Source of the DNA: JAGTVB01 sp964624765
GTDB lineage: Bacteria > Pseudomonadota > Gammaproteobacteria > HK1
NCBI GenBank assembly: GCA_964624765.1
Contig: CAZUZO010000002.1
Location: 18,471 to 82,470 of the forward strand
Length of the DNA stretch: 64,000 bases
Reading direction: 5' to 3'
Of this stretch, positions 1-7,782 are shown piece by piece. A model generated the notes under the pieces. It did no database searches. It had not been told where the DNA came from and saw only the letters and a program-made list of their open reading frames with translations. Each line of letters opens with the position of its first letter. Position 1 is the first letter of the stretch. Made by a program: the position numbers and the translations under genes.

Positions 1-1265
1 GTTTCGGGTGGGAAGAAGTTGCGGTAGCTCGCACGGATGTGACTCGCGGGCGTGGCGCACGACCCACCGCGCAATACATATTGTCCGCACATGAACTTGC
101 TGTTGTATTCGCCGACCGCGCCTTCGGTGGCACGAAAACCGGGATACGGACCGTAATCGCTGCGCGTCCATTCCCAGACGTCGCCGAATGCCTGAGCCAG
201 CTCACCTTCGGGCGGTGCTTGGCGTAGCGTGAGTGGGTGCAGTGCGCCGCTGTCGAGGAAGTTGCCGCTGCGCGGTGCGCTCCTTACCGCAACTTCCCAC
301 TCGGCCTCGGTCGGCAGGCGCGCATTGGCCCAGCGCGCGAAAGCGTCGGCCTCATAGAAACTGACGTGGCAGATCGGAGTGTCCGGATTCACCGGCACTT
401 CGCCGTGCAGCGTAAACGTGAACCACTGTCCATCACGCTGCGTCCCGCTTTTCTGCCAGTAGAGCGGTGCTTGCCAGCCCTGCGCACACACGGCATCCCA
501 GCCCGCCGACAACCACAGTTCCGGCCGGCGATAACCGCCGTCACCGATGAATTCGATGAAGTCGCGGTGTGTCACCGGGTGCGATGCGATTTCGAACGCT
601 GCGAGCCAGACGCGGTGGCGCGGCAGCTCGTTATCGAAGCAAAAGCCCGCGCCATCGTGTCCGATATCGACGAGCCCGCCGTTGAAGCCGACCCAGCGCG
701 GCTCATGGGCGCGGGCTGGTGTCGATGGCGGCTGTCGTGGGTATGCTGCGGGCTTCTGCGGATTGCGCGATAGCATGTGTTTCAGGTCGGTGAGGATCAG
801 TTCCTGGTGCTGTTGCTCGTGGTGCAGCCCGAGCTCGATCAGGCCCACGATCTCGGGCCGCGGCTGGTTGTACGCGAGCATATCGAGCATCGCCTCGTCG
901 ACGTGCCGGCGATACGCTAGCACTTCCTCCAGGCTCGGGCGTGACAGCATGCCGCGCTCGGGCCGCGGATGTTTATCGCCGACACCGTTGTAGTACGAGT
1001 TGAAAAGCACGCGGAATGCCCGATCAAATGTGCGGTAACCGGGCTGGTACGGTGCGAGTATGAACGTTTCGAAGAACCACGTCGTGTGCGCGAGATGCCA
1101 CTTCACGGGGCTAGCATCGGGCATCGATTGGATCGCGCAGTCCTCCGCCGACAGCGGCGCTACGAGCGCGCGTGTCATCTCGCGCACCACGTGGTAGCGG
1201 GCCTCGCGCTGCGAACGAAGTTCCGGATGCGAGGGCCTTGTTATAAAGTCGGGAGCCGGTTTCAT
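1..1265 (-). CDS. egtB: Ergothioneine biosynthesis protein EgtB (C-terminus beyond the left edge)
   Basis: Non-heme iron sulfoxide synthase that joins hercynine to a thiol (gamma-Glu-Cys or Cys) with oxygen in ergothioneine synthesis. The reading frame is open from an ATG at 1265, preceded by GGAGG, to the left edge. An N-terminal DinB-like domain carries WHLAH (residues 56-60) and HHEQQHQE (148-155), which supplies the HX3HXE iron-ligand pattern. The C-terminal formylglycine-generating-enzyme-like domain shows LPTEAEWE, GDVWEWT and, near the edge, LRGGS. About 420 codons are present, close to full length. No egtD (histidine methyltransferase) is visible; it may lie to the left. Assignment is secure at family level. 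The thiol donor cannot be read from sequence. Confidence 0.93.
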   Translation of the reverse strand, partial: MKPAPDFITRPSHPELRSQREARYHVVREMTRALVAPLSAEDCAIQSMPDASPVKWHLAHTTWFFETFILAPYQPGYRTFDRAFRVLFNSYYNGVGDKHPRPERGMLSRPSLEEVLAYRRHVDEAMLDMLAYNQPRPEIVGLIELGLHHEQQHQELILTDLKHMLSRNPQKPAAYPRQPPSTPARAHEPRWVGFNGGLVDIGHDGAGFCFDNELPRHRVWLAAFEIASHPVTHRDFIEFIGDGGYRRPELWLSAGWDAVCAQGWQAPLYWQKSGTQRDGQWFTFTLHGEVPVNPDTPICHVSFYEADAFARWANARLPTEAEWEVAVRSAPRSGNFLDSGALHPLTLRQAPPEGELAQAFGDVWEWTRSDYGPYPGFRATEGAVGEYNSKFMCGQYVLRGGSCATPASHIRASYRNFFPPE

Positions 1266-1764
1266 CGATACCTCCACGCGTGCGGGTTGTTCGAGCGGGG
1301 CATCCTCGCTTCAACACACGGGGCACAACGGGCCCACTGCGGCAGCGCGGCACTTTTTTAAAGTACAGGTTTTCATGCGTCGAGCGCGACAACACGGTTG
1401 TTATTCAGCGCTTATGCCAGCGTCGGTTGCTGCGCAACGATGGTCTCCCTCATCGCCGTGTACGACACAGGGTAGCTTGCCTGTCATCGCGATCTGCACC
1501 GGCGACGTGATCTGGCTGCCTTCGATGCCGAACACCGTGCCGCCAAGGATCTGCTGGGCCTTGCGCTCGACGATCACTTCCATGGGTCGGCGCGATGAAT
1601 CCATGCCCAGTCCACGCGCAAAGCCTTGTACGCTGCTGCGCGACATGGAATTCGCGCCCGCCCCGGCGGATAGGAGAACGCACGTTTTTCACCGCAGCCG
1701 ACTGTATCGGACGAGGCGTGAGTGGTCAACCGTGCCGACAGCGATCTACGGTAAATCTGGCGTT

Positions 1765-1893
1765 GGTCATCGTTTCGGCAGCTGGATGACCTTTGCCCTG
1801 GGGCCAGCCGAATCCCTTGGCGCAAGGGATTCGGCTGCCGAAGGCTTGGGGACCGACGGAGTGCTCCAGGGCAACTCTGACGAAATGATGACC
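1765..1893. repeat. Nested three-tier palindrome, repeat family C
   Basis: Three nested inverted repeats share one centre. The outer arms are GGTCATCGTTTCG (1765-1777) and CGAAATGATGACC (1881-1893), 12 of 13 paired. The middle arms are TTGCCCTGG (1793-1801) and CCAGGGCAA (1866-1874). The inner arms are 15 bp and perfect, 1805-1819 with 1823-1837, around a 3-nt loop. One half, with the core CTGCCGAAACGATGACC, recurs elsewhere in the window, for example at 19497-19519, 24856-24878 and 26806-26846. The function is unknown. A mobile palindromic repeat or a structured RNA are the two readings I favour. Confidence 0.75.
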
Positions 1894-2042
1894 ATGGCTC
1901 TCGGTCGACGTTGCCGCAAATGTTTGGCGTGACGAAACGATGAGCTTGACGGCGTCCACGCGGGGTCGGGTGACGGTCCGACTAGAAGGATTTCTGTCTC
2001 CAGCCGATAAGAGCAGGAGAGAGCTTTGGTAGGGAAGTCATC

Positions 2043-2285
2043 ATGGGAAATATGAAGACATACCGATGTTGGGCTGCAAGCTTGGGTATGAGCCTCAAAC
2101 AGGCCACGACGGTCGCGGCGCAAAATTCCACGTGGGCAGCGTATGAATATGCCGGCAAACTTCTCGAAGCGGGCAAGAATTTTGACTCGGTCGAGGTGTT
2201 CGTGTTGTCGGAACAGGGTCTCGTTAGGCGGTTCCACCTCAGCGGTGGGAAAGATGACGAGACCCTGTGTGCGCAGCGAAGGTAG
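2043..2285 (+). CDS. Hypothetical small protein (80 aa)
   Basis: An 80-residue open frame with AGGGAAG about 7 nt before the ATG. The product would be soluble, without a signal peptide or membrane segment, and with a balanced composition (KTYRCW near the N-terminus, FDSVEVFVLSEQGLV in the second half). I recognise no family. It lies alone in a gene-poor stretch, just before a partial family A repeat. The ribosome site is the main support. It could equally be a chance frame or a remnant. Confidence 0.3.
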   Translation: MGNMKTYRCWAASLGMSLKQATTVAAQNSTWAAYEYAGKLLEAGKNFDSVEVFVLSEQGLVRRFHLSGGKDDETLCAQRR

Positions 2286-2302
2286 GGAGTGATGAAAATT
2301 TA

Positions 2303-2358
2303 GTGCGCCACCGTGTGCCTTGCTCTGCCGGCGCTCGTGACATCTTTAAAACAGCTTC
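2303..2358 (-). repeat. Partial family A element (one terminus)
   Basis: Read on the minus strand this is the left end of family A: the terminal repeat GAAGCTGTTTTAAA followed by the ATGTCACGAGCGCCGGCAG-type body. The other half is missing, so it is a truncated copy. The flanking bases (GCA) do not fit the T-N-A pattern seen at intact copies. Confidence 0.7.
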
Positions 2359-2876
2359 GCAAGGGTACGGCGTTGGGCCTGCCCGCGGGGATATCTTGGG
2401 TCATGGACAGCGGATCGGTGGCTGGCCACGCCCGGATTGCCTACCCCGAACCCCTGCCGCTGCCCATGGCGAGTTTAGGTCTCCCGTCCCAGGGAGCTCA
2501 GTCGATGCAGTGACATTAAGGGCCTCATCTTAGCACTCATGATCGGGGTGGCACTTTGCTCCCTGCTGGTCAGGGTGCCGAACGATCGGCTGCTTCGCTA
2601 GCGTAGACTGAAGTCCCCAGCGGGCTATGACCATTGGCCGCCGCCATCGTTGCTTCGAATTTCCTCTTCGGAACCCCCCAACCCGCGCCCAAGTCTGTGT
2701 CGCCGAACCCCTGGCGGCAAGGTTCCTCTGCGCGAGGTAGAATCGTTACCGAATCGCGTACGCGAATGAAGTGCACGGTAACCCCAAGGCAAAAGACCTC
2801 GAGTGCCGAACAGAGGCCTTGGCTCCATCATCCGGGATTGCCCGCGCTGCCTTCCTTGTAACCCTGGAAATCCACC

Positions 2877-3893
2877 ATGTGCCGATATGCTTGGCTTTTC
2901 ATCATGCTGCTCTGGCCCCTCATGCAGCTCCAGGCGACCGCGCCGGTTCCCATCGTTGTCCAATCGCTGGGCGAGGTGGGGATGCCTGGGAACGGCACGG
3001 CACCGGCGAGTGTGATGGCCGCTAACGACACCCGGATCGCCGCGGAAATCACGGCACCGGTGGCGCGCATCCATGTCGAGGTGGGCGATACGGTGAAGGC
3101 CAGGCAGTTGCTATTGGAACTTGACGCTGCAGATTTCCGGCTGCTGCTGGCGCAAGCCGAGGCTCAGGTTTCCGCAGCCCAAGCGCGGGTGGCGTTGGCG
3201 GAACAGCGATTACGGCGTGGGCAAAGCCTGAAACAGCGCCAGTTCGCGGCCGCTGATGAAGTGTTGGAGCTGGAAACCGAAGTGCAGGCTGCCCGCGCCG
3301 ACCTCGAGGTAGCGCGGGCGCAACGGGCCGTGGCGGCGCGCAACGTGGAGAAATGTCGTATCGTGGCGCCTTTTGCGGGTGCGGTGCTGGAACGGCAGGC
3401 TCAGGTGGGTGCGATGGCGATGCCGGGGGTGATCCTGCTGCGACTGGTGGACTTGGCGCCGCCGGAGATCGAGGCGCAGGTGCAAGCGATTCAAGCCGAT
3501 GACCTGCTGCAGGCTCAGGACGTCATGTTCGAAAGTCAGGGCCGACGCTACCCGGTGCGATTGTTGCGACTTTCACCTATCGTGGAAACGGTGGCACGCA
3601 CACGGGTCGCACGATTCAGCTTCACTGCGGCTGGGCCCCCGGCAGGTACCAGCGGGACGCTGCGCTGGCGGACGCCCGCCCTGCTGCTGCCGCCGGAGCT
3701 ACTGGTAAGACGCAACCAGGGCTTGGGGGCGTTCGTGGTAGAGAATGGGCGCGCCCGCTTCGTATCGGTGCCCGCCGCCCAGGAGGGGCGGCCGTTCGCC
3801 TTAGCATTACCGCCGGAAACGCCCATCGTCGTGGGTGGCCAACAAGGATTGTACGACGGCCAGCCGGTGACGATTAGCGACGGAGCGTCCTGA
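2877..3893 (+). CDS. RND efflux periplasmic adaptor (membrane fusion protein)
   Basis: 338-residue HlyD/AcrA-type adaptor that would link an inner-membrane RND pump to an outer-membrane channel. The N-terminus is a signal peptide (hydrophobic stretch of roughly residues 5-25). Next come a lipoyl-like half-motif (ARIHVEVGDTVKARQLLLELD), an Ala/Glu/Arg-rich alpha-hairpin (about 85-155) with LAEQRLRRG, and the returning lipoyl half (IVAPFAGAVLERQAQVGA). The stop TGA is one base from the ATG of the pump gene, so the two are co-transcribed. No regulator or TolC-like gene is adjacent; the outer-membrane channel is presumably encoded elsewhere. Substrate cannot be inferred. Confidence 0.9.
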   Translation: MCRYAWLFIMLLWPLMQLQATAPVPIVVQSLGEVGMPGNGTAPASVMAANDTRIAAEITAPVARIHVEVGDTVKARQLLLELDAADFRLLLAQAEAQVSAAQARVALAEQRLRRGQSLKQRQFAAADEVLELETEVQAARADLEVARAQRAVAARNVEKCRIVAPFAGAVLERQAQVGAMAMPGVILLRLVDLAPPEIEAQVQAIQADDLLQAQDVMFESQGRRYPVRLLRLSPIVETVARTRVARFSFTAAGPPAGTSGTLRWRTPALLLPPELLVRRNQGLGAFVVENGRARFVSVPAAQEGRPFALALPPETPIVVGGQQGLYDGQPVTISDGAS

Positions 3894-3894
3894 C

Positions 3895-6800
3895 ATGCGC
3901 CTACTACGGGCGTTTGTCACCAATCACCCACTGGCCAATATTGCCTTCTTGGTGGTGATTCTGATGGGCGTGCTGGCCTACACGCGCATGCCCAGGGAGC
4001 AGGATCCCGAGATCAACTTTAACTGGGTGAACATCTCCACCACCTTGCCGGGGGCCTCCGCCGAAGATGTGGAGAGGCGCGTCACCAATCCTTTGGAAGA
4101 CGCGATCCGCAAGGTGCAGGACGTCAAATTCGTGGTCAGTTCCTCGCGTGAGAGCGTCTCGAACATCCTAGTACGGTTTCGCGACATCTCGCCTCGGATG
4201 CTGGACAAGCGGGTCAACGACCTGCGTCGTGAGATCCAGAACAAGGCCAACGCCGAATTGCCCGTGGAGGCGTTGGATCCGGAAATCCTCGAGATCACGA
4301 CCTCCAACGGATTTCCCACTGCGATGGTGGTGTTGGCTGGGCAAGCCGACGATGAACCGCTGCGCTTCGCTGCGCGCACGGTGAAGGAAGACCTGGAGCA
4401 GATCGCCGGCGTGGATCAGGTGCAAGCCCTGGGTTTCCGGGAACCGGAGCTCAGGGTGGAATTTGCGCCGGCGGCGCTGGCTGCGCGGGGGCTGACGGCG
4501 GTGGATTTGGCTGAAACGCTGGGGCTGTGGTTTCGCGACGTGTTTGCCGGCAAGGTGAAGACCGCCCACGGTGAATGGCTGGTGCGAGTGAGCGGCACCA
4601 GCGCTGATCCGGAGCTGTTGGCGAGCTTCTATGTGCAGCCGCCGGGTGCAGCGGGCATGCGGGTGCCTTTAGACGCCGTGGCGCGGGTGCGGCGTGGTAG
4701 TGAAGAGCCACGCCAGCTAGCCGCCATGGATGGGCGGCCGGCGGTGCTGTTTTCGGTCACCAAGGTGGGTTACACCAACACCCTCGAACTGGTCGGCCGC
4801 ATTCGCGACTACATCGACCGTAAGAACGCGGTGTTAGCAGGCAGTGGCCTCAAGCTGATCCTGGCCGACGACCAGACCGTGGCCACCCGCGAGGCGCTCG
4901 ACATCATGCAGAATAACGCCGCCATCGGCTTGCTCCTGGTGTTGGCTACCTGCTGGCTATTCCTCGGGGCGCGCATCGCCATCCTGGTTGCGCTCGGTGT
5001 GGTGTTTTCCGTCACGGGAACCTTCGTGTTGCTGGAGGCGGTCGGATTTACCCTCAACGTCTCGGTGCTACTGGGCATCGTCATCGTGCTCGGGATGTTG
5101 GTGGATGACGCCGTGGTGGTGGTGGAAGCGACCTATTTTCGCATGCAGCGCGGTATGGCAGCCTTGACCGCCGCCCTGGATGCGCTGCGCGAAGTGGGTC
5201 TGCCGGTGTTGGCGGCGGTGACCACCACTATGGCGGCCTTTCTGCCGCTGATGCTGCTGCCAGGCATCGTCGGCCAGTTCATGTTCGTCATCCCCTTCGT
5301 GGTCACGGTGGGTTTGGCGGTCAGCTTGATCGAGGCGTTTTGGATCTTGCCGGCGCACATCAACGCTCTCGGAGGCCGCGCCATCGGTCGCTCGCGCACC
5401 CAAACGCTGCGTGAGCAATGGACCCACCGGTTACGGATCGAGTATACGCGCCTGTTGATCCATGTGATGCGTTATCCTCGGGCCTACCTTGGGCTGGCCT
5501 TCGCCTTGTTCCTCGGGGCGGTCACCGCGGTGGGTTTGGGAGGGGTAAAACTCCAGTTCTTCGCCTTCGACCCGATCCGGTTGTACTACGTGCACGTGGA
5601 CCTTCCCCCCGACACGCCGCTGGAGGACACGTTGCGGCAAACACTGGCGGTGGAGGAGCGGGTGCGGGCTGGGTTGCGTGAGGGTGAGGCGCGCTCGGTG
5701 GTGTCGCTGGCCGGCGCCAAGTTCACTGAGACGGAACCGCTGTACGGCGATCAGTATGGGCAGATCGCGGTCTCGCTCAATCCAGCGGTGGGGGACGCAC
5801 GAGGGTTGGATGAGATCATCGAGGGGATGCGGGCGTCCGTTATTCAAACGCCGGGGCAAGCGACCATTTCTTTTCTGAAGCTCTCCGGCGGTCCGCCCAC
5901 CGCCAAGCCTATCAGCGTCAAGGTGCGTGCCGACGACCGCGAGGAATTGCGTGCTGCCGCCGATGTGGTGAAGAGCCTGGTGGCGCGCATTCCCGGTGCC
6001 CGTGACGTGGTGGATAACGACACCCCAGGGCGCGCCGAGCTAAGCCTACGGGTGGACGTGACCGCCGCACGCAACGCGGGACTGGATCCCGGCCTGGTCG
6101 CCCGCTTGGTGCGGCTGCATGTAGACGGCGAGGTGGTGGCCGATCTGCGGGATCGGGGAGAGAAGGTGGAACTGCGGGTTCTCGGCACGCCGCGCAGCGT
6201 GACACGAATTCGTGAGGTGCTTGACGATCCCCTTGCGTTGCCCGGTGGTGGTGTCACTGCGCTTGGGGCGTTGCTGGTGGCCGAAGATCGCGAGAGTCTC
6301 GGTTTGATTCGGCACTGGAATTTGCGCCGGTCCATCACCGTGGAGGCCGATCTCGACAAGAGTCAGACCGATACGCTGGCGGCGAATGATCAGTTGCGTG
6401 CGCAATGGGAGGAGATTCGGGCACGCTATCCGGGCACCGATCTGGATTTTTCCGGCGAACTCGATGATATCAATGAATCGCTGGAGGCCATGGGACCGTT
6501 GTTCCTGTTGGGCGTGGGACTGATTTACCTGATCTTGGCCGGGCAGTTCCGTAGCTATTTTCAACCTCTGCTGATCCTCGTGACCGTGCCGTTGGCCTTC
6601 ACCGGCGTGACTCTGGGCTTGCTGGTATCGGGTAACCCGTTGTCGCTCTATACCCTGTACGGGGTGATCGCGCTGACCGGCATTGCGGTCAACGCCGCCA
6701 TCGTGCTGATCAGCGCCGCCAATGCGCGTCTCGCCGCCGGCATGAGCACGCTGCATGCCACGCTCTATGCGGCGCGTCGACGCGTGATCGCCATCCTGAT

Positions 6801-6966
6801 GACCACCGGCACCACCATCGCGGGTTTGTTCTCGCTGGCGTTCGGGCTGGCGGGGCAGTCGTTGCTGTGGGGACCGGTCGCGGCCAGCATCGTTTGGGGT
6901 TTGGCTTTTTCCACCGTGTTGACCTTGTTTGTGGTGCCGGTCTTGTACCGCATCTTTATGCGCTAG
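3895..6966 (+). CDS. RND family efflux pump permease (AcrB/HAE-1 type)
   Basis: 1023-residue proton-driven inner-membrane pump, the usual length for AcrB-like proteins. The first transmembrane helix (NHPLANIAFLVVILMGVLAY) is followed by the porter region with the conserved PREQDPEI and LPGASAEDVERRVTNPLE. A block of membrane helices carries GMLVDDAVVVVEAT, with the paired acidic residues typical of the proton relay in TM4. A second periplasmic loop and a second helix block (YGVIALTGIAVNAAIVLI) follow. It begins one base after the adaptor stop. A 7-bp hairpin lies directly after its stop codon. The two-gene unit should export small hydrophobic compounds or metals; its specificity is unknown. 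Confidence 0.95.
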   Translation: MRLLRAFVTNHPLANIAFLVVILMGVLAYTRMPREQDPEINFNWVNISTTLPGASAEDVERRVTNPLEDAIRKVQDVKFVVSSSRESVSNILVRFRDISPRMLDKRVNDLRREIQNKANAELPVEALDPEILEITTSNGFPTAMVVLAGQADDEPLRFAARTVKEDLEQIAGVDQVQALGFREPELRVEFAPAALAARGLTAVDLAETLGLWFRDVFAGKVKTAHGEWLVRVSGTSADPELLASFYVQPPGAAGMRVPLDAVARVRRGSEEPRQLAAMDGRPAVLFSVTKVGYTNTLELVGRIRDYIDRKNAVLAGSGLKLILADDQTVATREALDIMQNNAAIGLLLVLATCWLFLGARIAILVALGVVFSVTGTFVLLEAVGFTLNVSVLLGIVIVLGMLVDDAVVVVEATYFRMQRGMAALTAALDALREVGLPVLAAVTTTMAAFLPLMLLPGIVGQFMFVIPFVVTVGLAVSLIEAFWILPAHINALGGRAIGRSRTQTLREQWTHRLRIEYTRLLIHVMRYPRAYLGLAFALFLGAVTAVGLGGVKLQFFAFDPIRLYYVHVDLPPDTPLEDTLRQTLAVEERVRAGLREGEARSVVSLAGAKFTETEPLYGDQYGQIAVSLNPAVGDARGLDEIIEGMRASVIQTPGQATISFLKLSGGPPTAKPISVKVRADDREELRAAADVVKSLVARIPGARDVVDNDTPGRAELSLRVDVTAARNAGLDPGLVARLVRLHVDGEVVADLRDRGEKVELRVLGTPRSVTRIREVLDDPLALPGGGVTALGALLVAEDRESLGLIRHWNLRRSITVEADLDKSQTDTLAANDQLRAQWEEIRARYPGTDLDFSGELDDINESLEAMGPLFLLGVGLIYLILAGQFRSYFQPLLILVTVPLAFTGVTLGLLVSGNPLSLYTLYGVIALTGIAVNAAIVLISAANARLAAGMSTLHATLYAARRRVIAILMTTGTTIAGLFSLAFGLAGQSLLWGPVAASIVWGLAFSTVLTLFVVPVLYRIFMR

Positions 6967-6988
6967 GGGCGACCTCAACGAGTCGCCC
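6967..6988 (+). terminator. Hairpin after the RND pump gene
   Basis: GGGCGAC and GTCGCCC form a 7-bp perfect stem with an 8-nt loop immediately after the TAG stop of the pump gene. There is no T-run, so it is at best a weak intrinsic terminator or an mRNA-stabilising hairpin. Confidence 0.4.
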
Positions 6989-7138
6989 GGTCGCCCAGTT
7001 CCTGCTGCAACGGGATGTCCCTGAGCGCCTTACGGAACGCCGCTACGCGTTCTGTGACCTGCCATCAGAGAGAGGCGCCGTGCGTGGGAGGACGGCGACG
7101 TGAGGTGATCGGATCCAGTGTTCGGGAGGAGACGATAG

Positions 7139-7615
7139 ATGACGGCATGGCCACGACCGAGTCCAGAGAACATGTACTGGGTGGACCACGTGAAGCTTCT
7201 GCGTTGGAGCTTACGTGCCTGCACCGGTCGCGACCTGATCGAAGAGGCGGTGAGCGACACGGAAGCCGCGCGGCGCGTGTTTCACGCACCGTTCGTGCTG
7301 CTTTCCCATAACGCCGATGCGGACCCCGTCCTCACGTACGGTAATCTGCAGGCTTTGGAGTTATTTGGAGTGTCGTGGGAGCAATTGACCGCCATGCCAT
7401 CGCGACTGACCGCAGAGTGGCCTGAGCGCCAGGAACGCGAACGATTGCTTGCGGAGGTAGCTGCCAAGGGGGCTATCGAAGACTATTCGGGTATTCGGAA
7501 GTCATTCGATGGCAAACGCTTTCGCATCCAGCGTGCTACGGTATGGAACCTCATCGACACTAACGGCGTCTATCGTGGTCAAGCTGCTACGTTTCAAGAT
7601 TGGGTGCCCTTATAG
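7139..7615 (+). CDS. MEKHLA domain protein
   Basis: 158 residues. It matches the stand-alone bacterial MEKHLA/PAS-like proteins: LLSHNADADPVLTYGNLQALELFG, then the LTAMPSRLTAEWPERQERERLL stretch, and a C-terminal YRGQAATFQDW. The fold resembles a PAS sensor, and family members are small soluble proteins of unknown role. The start has GGAGGAG 7 nt upstream, which supports the ATG at 7139 over an internal ATG at 7172. It stands alone between the efflux genes and a convergent DUF4139 gene. No partner kinase or regulator is nearby. Confidence 0.82.
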   Translation: MTAWPRPSPENMYWVDHVKLLRWSLRACTGRDLIEEAVSDTEAARRVFHAPFVLLSHNADADPVLTYGNLQALELFGVSWEQLTAMPSRLTAEWPERQERERLLAEVAAKGAIEDYSGIRKSFDGKRFRIQRATVWNLIDTNGVYRGQAATFQDWVPL

Positions 7616-7782
7616 GGGGATGAGGGCTTTGCTCGCGAGCCGCTCGCGGCGGCTGCTTTGTACTCACCACGGCCCACGACCGATCAAACGCCGATAAGTC
7701 GGCCCCTTCAGCCGAATCGGGCATGGGCGCCACGCCGAGTTCTAGGAGGAGTCCCTTTGAGCCGTGCGTGTGGGCGGGGGCG

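Larger units (their letters stand above)
1266..2876. other. Gene-poor stretch, probably decayed
   Basis: About 1.6 kb between the egtB start and the efflux operon. Reading frames on both strands are short and none matches a family I recognise. The minus-strand frame at 1401-1646 has a protein-like composition and could be a relic, but I cannot name it. The stretch holds a nested palindrome (1765-1893), one small open frame with a plausible ribosome site (2043-2285) and a partial copy of repeat family A (2303-2358). The promoters of egtB (leftward) and of the efflux genes (rightward) should lie near its two ends. Confidence 0.6.

Noticed and set aside
1767..2237. A 156-codon minus-strand frame across the palindrome
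   Set aside because: It covers most of the family C palindrome and has no recognisable family or ribosome site, so it is taken as a chance frame.
6046..6978. A 310-codon frame antisense to the RND pump gene
   Set aside because: It is the mirror of a confident gene and has His/Gln-rich content, typical of an antisense shadow.
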